The notes beneath the pieces were generated by a model. The model was not told the origin of the DNA, did no database searches, and was given only the letters and a program-made list of their open reading frames with translations. Below, piece by piece: positions 12,957-23,248 of a DNA stretch of 64,000 nucleotides. Numbering within the stretch: the first letter of the stretch is position 1; each line of letters opens with the position of its first letter. Made by a program: the position numbers and the translations under genes. Source of the stretch: Hermatobates lingyangjiaoensis (lineage: Eukaryota > Arthropoda > Insecta > Hemiptera > Hermatobatidae); assembly GCA_026182355.1 (NCBI GenBank), contig JAPFBL010001617.1, positions 5,963,001-6,027,000 on the forward strand, written 5' to 3'.

Positions 12957-14620
12957 ACTTTACTATAAGTAAAGTATAGTGATCGTGAAAAAATTCGATC
13001 TCGAAATTTTGACGGAATTACATGTTTTGAGGTCCCAGAAGTCGTTTTATGAGGTTTTTACGATGATGTCTGTGTGTGTGTGGGTGGGTGCGTGTGTTAG
13101 CATTGCTTGTTACCACGCTACGGTCCAGAATCTTTGATGGATCAAGTTGATATTTTACATAAAAATGGGCCTCATAGGGAAGAAGATCCCTATTGTTTGG
13201 GAAGAATTATGCATGATGGAAAAACCATTTTTTTTAAAACATTTATTTCTCTTAAACTGATAACCCTAGAGTTTTCAAATTTTGACATTATCTTTGAGGT
13301 TACAAATGCAACAAACGAAAAATATATTCAGAATTTTAAAACAACGGGAAATATTTTTTTCAATAAAATCTAAAAATTTTGACTTTTAATTCAATCTCAA
13401 ACCTTGTGAGAGCGATACAAGGCTCTTTAATAATCAAAATGTCCATGTCTTTAATAATAATAATAAGCGTCAAGGCTCTTGACGGATCAAAATGACACTA
13501 TGCCTACAAATAGAACATTATGTGGAGAATGAGTTGAAATATTTTTTTTCAAAATTACATTCGCTAAAGGGGCGTTACAGTACGATTTCTGTTTTCAGGA
13601 AATGATTTTTTGTCGCGAAACGGCTCATTAAAAAATAATGAAAATTTGACCAAAAATGGAACAAAAAATTAGCAATTCATAAAAAAAAATTCATGAAGTT
13701 TCAATTACGGGAAAGAGCAATAACGATATAAAAACTGTTTGTTTATCCTAGACTAAGAGATCACCTGCTATACTTGTCGAATTTTTTATATTTTTTTACA
13801 TTGTTTACATTGACTTAGACATTTTTTGAGCAAATCCACTGAGATAAAATTGATATTTATAAAGGAATAATTTAAATTGTTTATTGACTTATATGAGATT
13901 TAAGAGGAATAATATTGTGCAGGAAAATAATAACACTCACTCAGAAAAAATTCGTATATATGTTATTTGACAAAGGGGAAGGGAAATGATCTTATTAAAT
14001 ACTAAGAAGCTTATTATTATTATTATTTTAAAGATTAAAATTCGCAGTATAATAATTTTATAAAATACCAAAAATGTAAATGATAATTAATAATTGGAAT
14101 CGTTCGTTTAGAGATTAATAAATGTAATTATCGTACATCTTTAATTAACAAAGCACCTTAAAATAACATTTTCTTCGCTATTTAAGATGTTTTTCAGAGA
14201 AAAAAAGGGTATTTTCCTGTTTTAAATTTTAAAACTTTACTTTAATATTCAATGTAGAAGGATGTCAAGTAAACGATGTAAGAAATCCACTGGCTGTTTG
14301 AACGAAAGCCATTCTCTTGTAGGAGAATAAATCGTTTCAAGAAATGTTCACTTTGGTTTTTCAAAAATGTTATTACTGCTGTAGTTATACTAATGAAATT
14401 ATTTGCAAATAATAAATTATTTATGATGTACAAAAATAAGCTTATAAATTGATATGTCCTTCAATCACTATCTGTACTACCTCAGGAATGAAAGGCTAAT
14501 AATTATATCCCATTTAGATGTTTACGTTATGCTTAAATGAGACGTTATGTTTTATATACTCAAGAAATTTGACATTAAGTTACTTATAGTAAAGTAGAGT
14601 GTAGGGCACTCCAGATTTTT
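12957..14620 (+). repeat. Family A repeat, about 1.66 kb copy
   Basis: Left end ACTTTACTATAAGTAAAGTA plus TAGTGATCGTGA; right end ACTTATAGTAAAGTAGAGTG plus CACTCCAGATTTTT. Contains the GT-rich block at 13070-13096, the segment TACGGTCCAGAATCTTTGAT and, on the minus strand at 14433-14242, the same 60-codon frame found in the other copies. An extra AAT-rich insertion near 13432-13475 is not shared with the copy at 23.1 kb. Confidence 0.8.
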
Positions 14621-14624
14621 ATAT

Positions 14625-15525
14625 TTGTGTAAATGGGCAGCAAATCTTCCTTTATACAAATATCGGAGAAAAATGGTACAAATAGCTTAACGATAGCAGT
14701 GATAATAGGAAGTCAACATACACTATGCAAGTGCTCCTAGCATAAAATTAATCTTGTTTAAAGGAGGTTTCTTTGTCAAAGGAACAAATTAATTTTTCAT
14801 TTAAGATATCTCATATTATACAATTTTGATTTGAATAAAAAATTACCTTCAACGTTATACAGTGTCGTAACATTTTTGCAATTTCGCCTGACTGAAATCC
14901 ATTCCAGGGTACTAAAACACATGACACATCTGTGAATTCATAAGCCATTTCAAAAATCTAAGATATTTCTTTTAATAATGGACTCATTATGATTCCACTG
15001 AAAATGGCTGAAATTATGAAGATAATTTCTAATGGGGTTAATTTTTGAATCAGTTGATACATTTATATATGCCTGTACAATGTATAAATCGCAAATGAAA
15101 CTTAAAAAGACAAATTAAGCCTTTTCTATTACCATCAGTGCTCACCAATTTTAAAAAGAACGATATGTTAATCCTTTTTAAAAAAATTTTAGGCGTAGTA
15201 TATTCAGTAGGAGATATCCAACAATCATGAAGAAAGAAAATGAGAATGTAACTCAGGGGGATCTCGACAATCTTACGATTGGTAAATTCCATTCGTTGTT
15301 CACTTTTAACTTCCTGCCACAAAATCTAACAAATATTTCATCATTAAAGTGTCATCCATCTTTTTCCTGCTATACTCGTACTCTCTTCAAAAGCTCTCTA
15401 AAACTGATTCAGAAAAAGCAGACTCCACTAGAGGAAGAAAAATAAATGCCTATTTCTGGGATGTGACATACAAGGTTTTCAACTATTCTTTCTATACATT
15501 GTATTATAAGTTTTTTTTAAGGTAA
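14625..15525. other. AT-rich stretch, nothing recognised
   Basis: Open frames of 90 aa (minus, 15322-15050) and 72 aa (plus, 15227-15445) overlap each other and resemble no known protein. Confidence 0.4.
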
Positions 15526-15531
15526 TACAGA

Positions 15532-15860
15532 CTTTACCCTACTTACGAACAAGACTGTCCGTAGGCCAACCCTCTACTTCTTCCATCATTGAAGAGCAGC
15601 AGGAGGAAGAAGGAAAAATACGTATTGTTTTTAGTTATGTTATTTTATATTTATATACAACATAAACAAGCGCTATTTAAAACTAGCGCTAATTTAAATA
15701 ACTAGCGTTATTTATGACACTGCAAACAATAGTAAGTTACTTACACGGCTTAAACGTACATTGGTCTCTACAGAACGACCTGTAACAACTAACGGACAAA
15801 TTCAGTTTACAAACAGCTGTTCGGAACGTATCTCGTTCGTAAGTTGTGGAGAGTTTGTAC
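15532..15860. repeat. MITE-like element with inverted ends
   Basis: CTACTTACGAACAAGACTGT near 15539-15558 is mirrored by GGAACGTATCTCGTTCGTAAGTTG near 15817-15840 (reverse complement begins CAACTTACGAACGAGATACG). Ends built on CTTACGAACGAGAT are typical of a widespread small DNA-transposon group. Inside there are no coding signals, only AT-rich sequence with three AGCGCTA/TAGCG palindromes (15668-15708). Confidence 0.55.
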
Positions 15861-15864
15861 GTTG

Positions 15865-16790
15865 TTCTTTGACCCTATTTCATACTAACTTTAATAATTC
15901 TCAAATATAGAATTACCACCAGTCCATCTCTTCCAAATCTAGACTTCAACTGCTCGACAATCTTTACATAATTAAGATCTCATGCGGGCAAGGAGTTAAT
16001 ATCCGTGCGGGAGAACTTTCTAATGTAAGTATTAAAAGGAGCTTTCTTTTCGTAAGTATTAAAATTTACTCACTTCCACTGAGGCTTTTACCTTCATATA
16101 TTTTTCGAAATTGTGCCCAGAAGAAAATCTAATTCAAAATGACACTATCAAATTGTACTAATTTAATATTAAGCTATCTATAGACTTTTTCATCATCAAC
16201 AGATGAAGTTTTGTACCTTTCAAATCTACTGAAGAAAATGATTTTGCGTATTAGTATTTCTAGTATTCTTCATACTAAGACAGAACCTTCTGATTTATCG
16301 TTAAAGTTTGTTAATTGAGAATATACTTCATTGACATTAACATGTTCCGATGCAAATAATGCTTCTAATTTATTATAGACTAAAGTGAAAAGTTTTCTTA
16401 CCTGGGTACTTTTAACACATACCTCACTAAATCTTTATAACTCACATCTTCTTTTAAACTAATTTTCCAATTTGAGTTGAAAAAAATCCTCACAAGGAAT
16501 ACCAAATGTTAATTCTAAGGAATTTTGGAAAATAAAATTGAAACAATTAAATGACTTGAAAATATTTCATACGGAACTCCTTATGAGAAATTTCAAACTA
16601 CTTTTCAAAAACTTCGGTAGATTAATAATATCATGTTTAAAAAGAGAATGGAATATAACTGCTCAGTATAACACCTAAGTTCAATGTTTGTTTACAATTT
16701 ATACATGGACTTTGGATACAGTAAATGAGCCTTTTAAAATTAAATAAAGTCAAAAAGGGCAAGACCATGTTGTTAAGTATATTTCCTGTA
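15865..16790. other. Downstream of NUDCD2 exon 2; last exon expected, not found
   Basis: In animal NUDCD2 a final exon of roughly 25 codons follows the segment ending LEKFQIE. Reading the minus strand I found no convincing equivalent of the 'NPGFDFSGAEI' tail. It may lie further down, or be too diverged or too short to spot. Confidence 0.4.
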
Positions 16791-16791
16791 C

Positions 16792-16992
16792 CTCAATCTG
16801 AAACTTTTCAAGATCAAGTTTCTTCCTCATCTCATGTAAAGTCAAGGAATCAGGAGCACAGGAACCATTTTTAAAAAGTGACGTCCACACATCCTCGGAA
16901 CATCCAGCTTTGGAGAGTAACATCCTAACTGTTGAACCTTCTTCCAAAGTCCAAGTGCATTCATCAGCGTGAACCGCTTTAAAAAGAAAGCC
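16792..16992 (-). CDS. NUDCD2: NUDCD2 coding exon 2
   Basis: Sixty-seven codons. The acceptor is TTTTTTAG just above 16992 and the donor GTACAG follows GAG at 16792. Contains the conserved Trp of CTWTLEEG and MRKKLDLEKF. Phase 0 at both ends. Confidence 0.88.
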
Positions 16993-18657
16993 CTAAAAAA
17001 GTTACCATTAGATTCTACGTAACTTTAACAAATGTTACACTCAATCACTGAAAGAAATAATTTTGAGTGAAAAAAAATGTCTACTACATAATATATATAA
17101 TTATATATATGATCAAACCACAATCCGAAATGGGAAAACAAGACCAAGATCTTTCAACCGTAACAAGCGGGCCTCGTCTGAGTCAAAAACCCAACTGAAA
17201 CACTAGATGCAGAAAAAAAAGAACGGTTGAAAGATCTTAGTCTTGTTTTCCCATTTCATATTGTGGTTTGATCATTGATTGTTATTTCACATAAACACGT
17301 GAAATAACAATCAATGATCAAACCACAATATGAAATGAGAAAACAAGACTAAAATCTTTCAATTTTTGCACGGAATTTTATAAAAAACCACTGGACTCCA
17401 ATTTCATGGGAGAGTTTTTTATTAACATATTACCCACGCTATTACGATTAGAAAACAGTATATTAAAATCAAATTGCTTGGCTAGTCTTGGAAGGGGGTC
17501 CAATGACTCATGATATGGCAAAACTATAGAATTTGACAATGAACGGGGATCTATTGAAGTATTAGAGAAAGTTTTTTTTAGCACCCTTCAAAGCTAAATC
17601 GATATAAGAGGAGGGGTAATTGTTTGTCCAGCTTGACAAAGGCCCATAAATTAAAACTAAAATGTTTAAATAATTGTTTAAATCAAAAGCTTATACCTAA
17701 ATCTCTTATTCCTAAATGTTTGCTAAATATTAGTGAAGGCCCTTTTGATAATTTTCATTCTTTGTTGCTAAAAAAAACACATTTATTTGCGCCGGAGTTA
17801 TGTGAAATTAGCCTTCGGTGATTCGGTGCGTAACAAAAGTCATCTTAATCAGCTCATCCCTTTGGAGTGGAGGAAAGTAGTATTTGATTATATTTATTGG
17901 CAACTTAGAAAGGTATGTACACATTTTTCTAAAGTACATAATAAAAAACTTCAGAGCTTAATTCACAATAGCCCGTGGAATAAAAATAAAAAATTAGTTC
18001 TTAATTTATCAGACAGAATATTAGACAATAATGCAGCAGCAGCATTAGAATACGGTTTAAATTTTGTTCCTAAAAGTAATAATTTAAATATTTTAAAAGG
18101 AATGGTATACGGTCTTTCAGAAAAAACTGATGTTGTTAGTGTACCTAGACGTTTTATCGAGGCTTATTCTAAGCTTAAAAAAGATAATAATATAAACATT
18201 ACTAAAGCCGATAAATCTAAAGTAACAGTAATATTAAACAAAAAAGATGACGTCGATAAAATAGAGAATTTGTTAAAAGATGAAAATGTGTATACAAAGT
18301 TAAGGTCTAATCCTTTGGAAAGGGTCAACAGTTTGTTTAATAAAAAAATTAAAACTATCTTAAAAAATCAACCCGAACTTATTAATAAATTTATATAAAA
18401 ATCCCCTTCATTGCCATATATGCACGGGTTGATCAAGATACATAAAGATAATTACCCAATACGTTTGATTGTGAGCTCGGTTGGTTCAGGATTATATGGC
18501 TTGTACAAATGATTAGTAAGTGTTTTAGGTATTATTAAGCCCTCACCAGATGTTTTCTGCATCAGTGTCTCAGTTGGGTTTTTTACTCTAACGAAGACCG
18601 CTTGTTACGGTTGAAAGATCTTAGTCTTGTTTTCTCATTTCATATTGTGGTTTGATC

Positions 18658-18714
<57 letters not shown>

Positions 18715-19814
18715 AATAAAAGTTCATCAGGTTCAAATTAAACTCTCATTGCCAACGTTTCGGTTTTCATTTTAAACATTTTCATAAGCAGGAGGATGAA
18801 TTTTGAAATAGAAAAAAATAAGCTTTACATTAGAAATTTTTTTTGTAACAAATTTCTTTTTTTATATATTTTTTTCTATTTCTTTTATTTCAGTTATAAA
18901 AGAAATTTCAAATATAATAATTGGTTTTACTATTTCAAAATTGTATACCTTTGCCAATGGAAAAGGTTTCAAATAAAAACCGTAACGTTCGCAATGAGAG
19001 TTTAATTTGAACCTGAAGAACTTTTTTCTTAGAGAGATGCACTTTCTGTCTTATAATTTCCTCTAAGTAACTGTTAACACAAAAATTAAACTACCATCCT
19101 TAGGTATTTTAGTTTTCGAGTTACCAGTTACTTATAGGAAGATAATAAAACAGAAAGAGCATCTCTCTAAGAAAATCGAGAGATTTCTCTAAGTGGATAA
19201 GCGGCAATGCTATTTAATAATATAAATACCTAACATAGTAAGCAATTGGCTCAAATGTTACACAGCAATACACTTATAGTACATTGAACGTATCGAAATG
19301 AAAGACTGCAGGGTTATGCATAGAACTTTGATTTATTCATCAACAAATGTAGATCAATTTAATCGAAATACATTTTATTTATACAATCTTAAGCTTGGTT
19401 TCTGGAATGTACATCTTTTGATAGAAGCTTCAACAATTTTTTTTTTAACCTTTTTATATACTTAATTAAAAAACAATATATTTTTAAATTTAAAACATTC
19501 ACAACAATGATTAGATACAAAATGTACATTATATCTTATGCTGTCACTATAAAAGGAGATAATGGTGAGCCCAGAAATTAATATGTGTACCATAATAAAA
19601 TGAAAAATCGAGTAGATACTACCTCAACAATAGGGTCATCCAAGAGTTTACATTTTATGTAATTTGTTTTGATTTCTACGAGTATTTCCTTAGCTTTGCA
19701 CTTTCTTGGTAATTTTATTTCGACATGAACTTCACTTGTTGTTTGGTACCAAGTTCCCCAGGATGTATTGCACAAAACCTTTCCAGATTTTTCTTCAAAG
19801 TGGCTAAGAGGCAT
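16792..19814 (-). CDS. NUDCD2: NudC domain-containing protein 2 (two of about three coding exons)
   Basis: NUDCD2 is a small CS-domain (p23-like) co-chaperone that works with HSP90 and stabilises LIS1 and dynein-pathway clients in the cytoplasm. The two exons give 131 codons. Exon 1 starts MPLSHFEEKSGKVLCNTSWG and aligns throughout with the known N-terminus (FEERSG, CGTPWGQWYQT). Exon 2 carries the end of the CS domain with the conserved ADECTWTLEEG block and WTSLF, then MRKKLDLEKFQIE, which aligns with the family's helix after the CS domain. The junction is phase 0 (GAG/GTAGTA donor, TTTTTTAG/GGC acceptor). Full-length relatives are about 157 aa, so one short C-terminal exon is missing from this call. 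The 2.6 kb intron holds PLE fragments, hammerhead-like repeats, (AT)n and two foldbacks. The start was chosen because it aligns with the family start. Confidence 0.88.
17111..17362 (-). repeat. PLE-associated hammerhead repeats (family F1), three partial units
   Basis: A minus-oriented unit (hammerhead span 17132-17192) has a degenerate core: CUGACGA reads CAGACGA. A plus-oriented half unit (about 17213-17265) retains CGGTT-GAAA-GATCTT-AGTC and runs to TTGTGGTTTGATCATTGATT. A further minus-oriented half (about 17296-17360) follows. The TGATCAAACCACAAT ends face each other across a short TTATTTCACATAAACACGTG spacer, giving an inverted arrangement. Confidence 0.7.
17360..17584 (-). pseudogene. 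Penelope-like element fragment: RT-to-endonuclease linker
   Basis: A minus-strand frame reads SIVLPYHESLDPLPRLAKQF, equivalent to the PLE linker 'LPYI.GLSE.L.RI.K.F' between reverse transcriptase and endonuclease. A +1 shift near its end then gives VVFYKIPCKN, the 'GVYKIPCKNC' start of the PLE GIY-YIG domain. It is cut off there by the hammerhead repeat. It lies head-to-head with the plus-strand PLE fragment that starts about 20-40 bases away. Confidence 0.75.
17600..18545 (+). pseudogene. Penelope-like element reverse transcriptase, N-terminal part
   Basis: Two frames joined by a frameshift near 17790-17820 encode the PLE N-terminal region. The second frame (17787-18398) includes NLSDRILDNNAAAALEYGLN ('NLS...LT..E...L..GL.F'), ITKADKSKVTVILNK ('ITKADKG...VI..') and a typical NPLER segment. 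After an in-frame TAA (18396-18398) the same frame continues with LPYMHGLIKIHKDNYPIRLI and VSSVGSG, the PLE RT 'YGLPKIHK...PLRPIVS..GSP' block, then a second stop near 18509. It is then truncated directly into a hammerhead repeat. The YADD active-site region is absent, so the copy is dead. Confidence 0.85.
18546..18660 (+). ncRNA. Hammerhead-ribozyme-like PLE repeat (F1), plus-strand copy
   Basis: Core span 18576-18636: stem I 5' strand GGGTTTTTTACT, core CTAACGA (CTGACGA with one change), stem II ACCG-CTTGTTA-CGGT (perfect), GAAA, GATC, TT, then AGTC and TTGTTTTCTC. With the family consensus GACT before the core, GACT/AGTC and GGG/CCC pair as stem I with an internal loop. Stem III is only G-C plus A-U, but AGATCT is a palindrome that two molecules could pair. 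The copy has mutations in the core and in stem I, so activity is doubtful. Confidence 0.6.
18661..18712. repeat. (AT)n microsatellite
   Basis: Uninterrupted TA repeat of about 26 units, directly next to the TTTGATCATG end of the hammerhead repeat on the left and an F6 repeat end on the right. Confidence 0.98.
18715..19018. repeat. Inverted-repeat element, family F6 (CGAAACGTTGGC type)
   Basis: Left arm GTTCATCAGGTTCAAATTAA then CTCTCATTGCCAACGTTTCG; right arm in reverse near 18975-19018 (CGTAACGTTCGCAATGAGAG, TTTAATTTGAACCTGAAGAA). Arms are about 60 bases, the centre AT-rich. The minus strand of the left arm contains AAAACCGAAACGTTGGC after a TTTAAAATGAAAACC hairpin, resembling the 3' half of a hammerhead. 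The same family recurs at 61.86-62.21 kb. Confidence 0.65.
19029..19174. repeat. Foldback with about 46-base arms
   Basis: CTTAGAGAGATGCACTTTCT (19029) and onward to AAGTAACTG is mirrored by CAGTTACTTATAGGAAG to AGAGCATCTCTCTAAG (about 19128-19174). The arms match over about 46 positions with few mismatches, around a spacer of about 55 bases. It lies in the NUDCD2 intron. No coding or RNA family recognised. Confidence 0.75.
19623..19814 (-). CDS. NUDCD2: NUDCD2 coding exon 1
   Basis: Sixty-four codons from ATG (19814-19812) to GAG (19625-19623), followed by donor GTAGTA. Encodes the N-terminal tail and first strands of the CS domain, including TSWGTWYQT. In-frame read-through past the donor meets a stop after 14 codons. 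Confidence 0.88.
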
Positions 19815-21039
19815 TATAGGTTACGTATATATTCCATATGAAACCTTCCTATAGTACACATACAGTAATCCAGTCCTTATAACCAAGTGAACTAACTATA
19901 ACCGAATAATTCATTAAATTACTTGTTAACCTGGTCCAATAACTTCCAAAATTCATATAAACATAACCTCAGTTACAATAACCTTCGGGTTGTTACATTA
20001 GTTTCAGGTAATCTTCGCTTGTCATGTGAAATTTGTCATTGTTAAAGTTAATATTCACAAATATCTGTGAATTCTGAAATTTCTAAGTAAAATAATAATT
20101 ACTGTACTTAATTTAGATTACTAAATATAATAAAATAAAGGCTGTGACATATTAATTTTAAAATTAAACGATATAAGTATTCTCAAAGAAATTTAAATTA
20201 ATTGGCATAGTATTTCTTCATCATTCGTATGAACTTAAAGTTGAAAACAAAATCTCTTTGTGAGTGACAAAAAAATTAATATCTACATGAGTATGAAACA
20301 GAATAAGTGTTCTACGAATGTTAAGGTAAAGAAAGCGTAACATTTTATCAGAGTAACCAGAATGATCAAATAATGATTTTTAATGAATCATTTTGTGAGA
20401 AAAGAAGTTTGCTTGTCAAATTTGAAGCATGAAACAATTTGTGAAATAAACTATTTCGCAAATTCCAACTAAATATACAGGCTTTATAAACGTGGTAATT
20501 ATATATTCCCTACGGATGTGGAATGATGTAAGGACAAACAAACATCTTTTTGACAAATATTATACCTAAATCCTTAACCACCGAAATAATGCAATTTGTT
20601 TCTGTTTCCTGTAAGTTCGTTGACAAGTTTTCACACTGTCAGAATCTTTACTCAATGTTTCAGAAAATGCACCAACAAATCCATAGAAGGGTTCATATAG
20701 CGCACATGCTGTTTTAAATAAGAAAATAAAGGAAAAATACAGTGGTTAGTTTATTAGCTGACCTAAAGTATGGTTATGCGAAGCAAACTAATACCCCCAC
20801 CCCACATGATCATGAATATAATTCTTCCATCTTTACTTATCTACCTGTTTGGAACTCAGTGATGCTGAACTTATTAAGCTTATTAGGCAACAAACAATAA
20901 ATAGATATATAAAGAAACAGGACGTAATTATTTTTCCACAAGATCATTTGAGCTACTGGCAGACTCAGGGTAGTCGAAACCAAACAACAAAAAGACATCA
21001 CACTGAGTGCAATCCTGTCAATAACGTAGTAACGGAAAA
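19815..21039. other. Upstream region of NUDCD2, otherwise nothing recognised
   Basis: AT-rich sequence with no clear TATA or initiator element that I can assign. A 67-codon plus frame (20849-21052) runs into the Helitron insertion at 21040 and resembles nothing known. Confidence 0.4.
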
Positions 21040-22415
21040 TCTTTATAAATAAAATAATGATTTTGTCTGTACATTGCTTAGAACTGACTCAATTCAAGTT
21101 TTCTTTACGTTTCATACATTGGAGAAACCGAATCCACCCTTAGAAAAATTTCTGTCGGTTTGTCTGTTTGTCCGCAAAACTTTGTCACAGGTAAACTCAG
21201 CTACCATAAGACATATAAAGCTGAAACTTTTACAGTAGATTTGTGTAGGTCTAACTTAAAATATAGGCTCTAAATTGATTGGAAATTCAACGTAGAAGTG
21301 AAGTTATGGACGTTTAACGCAAAAAGGTTTGTCACAAGTAAACTCAGCCACCATAAGACATAGCGAGCTGAAACATTGACACTGGATTTGTGTATGCCTA
21401 ACTTAAAATATGGGCTCTAAATAGATTGATAATTCAGTACAGAAACGAAGTTATGGGGCTTTTAGTTGTATTTTCCTAACTTCATAGACAAGTTTGTTTT
21501 GAAAATACACAGGTGTAGCAAGTAGGTATTGTTAGTTGATTTTAATTTCAATTGAGCATACGAATATATTGCGTATTTGACATCATTAAAATGGAGTTTC
21601 ACAGAGTTGAGGATGTACTATTTATTGAGAATAAATGTTTTGTAAACGTGCAATTCTGAGTCCTTAATATGAACAGGCAGGAGAAATCAACAAATAAGTT
21701 CTTACGCTATATGAAACCGAGGAAAGAACTTACAAGTCAGTAAAGAGATTGGATTAGTGGTGAAGAAGCAGTTCATTATCTAATTGAATTTCTTGACTCT
21801 GAATTTATTTCTCCTAGACAGCCTGCTCATGAGTAAAAACTTAAAGTAGGAGCACCAATGATGCTGCAATTTATAGCAGTAACAAATTTCATGTTACGAA
21901 ACATGAGTGCCCCAAAAACTGTGCAACGGGACACGACTCTGAGTTCGTGCTCTACACAGATATGCCATAGAGGCGGACATAATGACTTGATGTGGTATTG
22001 GGGAGTCTGTGTATATACCACGCATACCATTGATTCCGAGCCACTTTCTGTTTCCGTTCAAATGATTGCAAAGTCCCGTCAGAGTCTATTTCGCAATGAC
22101 GTTAACTAAGTCCTAAGGGAGACTTTATCTAACGCAGGAATTCAAGTTAGCGAAACCAAGTTTTTCTCACATGGTCAACTGTAGTTTACTTGCTCGATAG
22201 TCAGAGTTTTCAACTGATTGTTCTTCCATGACCCTGAAGGACAGACAGCTAATGTAGTGTATACAGAGGCATTTGTTTAACACTGTACTAATAATGGTGT
22301 TTTCTACTATTCTATAATTTCTAATTATAGTATTAGTAATATACTATAATTGATATTTTGGAATACCAAGTGTAATAGAATTTTTGATTCCGTCAAAGAC
22401 GGGTACATTTGCTAG
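21040..22415 (+). mobile_element. Non-autonomous Helitron, copy 1 (1,376 bp)
   Basis: Starts TC after host A (21039) and ends CTAG (22412-22415) before host T, the Helitron A/T insertion rule. About 14 bases before the end is the hairpin CCGTC-AAA-GACGG (22390-22402). Internally, broken plus-strand frames encode the C-terminal tail of a Helitron/Pif1 helicase: KLKVGAPMMLQ then LRNMSAPKTVQRDT (equivalent to 'LKVG.P..LLRN...P.LCNGT'), and later FFSHGQL and PEGQTANVVYTEA ('FSHGQLYVA.SR', 'T.NVVY.E'). Stops interrupt it, so it needs another element's protein to move. The partner copy is at 38.5 kb. Confidence 0.9.
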
Positions 22416-22649
22416 TATAAAAATAAATGTTGCGGGTATTATGATTAAGTGGGGTTAGTATACGGAAAGTTTTACAACTTCGACATGCACATAGTTGTCC
22501 CATTTGAAAATACCCAGAAGCAAAAAATGCAGGTGATTTTACAAATATCTATGTTATTCTCTCCTACCGCGAGGATTTTAGAAATGTTTGGAAGCACATA
22601 CGTATGTGGACAATTTTTTTGAGTCATGAAGATTAACATATCTGCGCTA

Positions 22650-23000
22650 AAATCACGGCTTACTGATGAAGATTTGCAAGCACCTTAAGATAAATTTTTG
22701 CTGAAAAATTGAATCTTTACGTTCTGAATTTGTTTAGAATAAGTGAGCCAGTTTTTTTCCATTCTATGCTTAGTCTTTTCAACTTTGATTCGAAATAGTG
22801 AACCTAAGTTTCATTACACGTTATAATCTTGATTAGAAAATGGTTGTATCTCCATTAATGGCGTTCTCTCAAATTTGTATACACTTTGAATCTTGTTTCC
22901 TTGAGTTGTTGCGTTAACTCTTTCGGTAACTATCTTGCAATTGTTTTAGGTACTTGAACTAGTACTGATAACGTTATAAACTGTGCTAATACTCACTGTA
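22650..23000 (-). pseudogene. mariner-type transposase fragment
   Basis: The minus strand reads LPKELTQQLKETRFKVYTNL, then HFLIKIITCNET and VHYFESKLKRLSIEWKKTGS. These match the mariner block 'TR...C..LL.R....FL.RIITCDETWVHHFEPESKRQSMEWKH'. The catalytic Asp of ITCDE has become Asn and stops are present, so it is inactive. Truncated on the right where a family A copy begins (23103). Confidence 0.75.
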
Positions 23001-23102
23001 ACTGTTTCTGCTATATGTGCAGCTGTAAGAATATAGCAAAGGTCTTTGCTATAGTAACATGTAATCATGGTTGCATCACAATTCTACAACTGTAGGTTTT
23101 TT

Positions 23103-23216
23103 ACTTTACTATAAGTAAAGTATAGTGATCGTGAGAAAATTCGATCTCGAGATTTTGACGGAATGACATGTTTTGAGGTCCCAGAAGTCGTTTTATAAAG
23201 TTTTTTCGATGACGTC

Positions 23217-23248
<32 letters not shown>

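Noticed and set aside
13107..13373. 88-codon plus-strand frame beginning MLPRYGPESLMDQVDILHK
   Set aside because: Lies inside a family A copy and is broken in the other copies; no domain recognised.
16060..16140. Possible last NUDCD2 exon on the minus strand (GAATTAG acceptor, then IFFWAQFRKIYEGK)
   Set aside because: The phase-compatible frame does not match the conserved NPGFDFSG tail; a better-looking frame is out of phase with exon 2.
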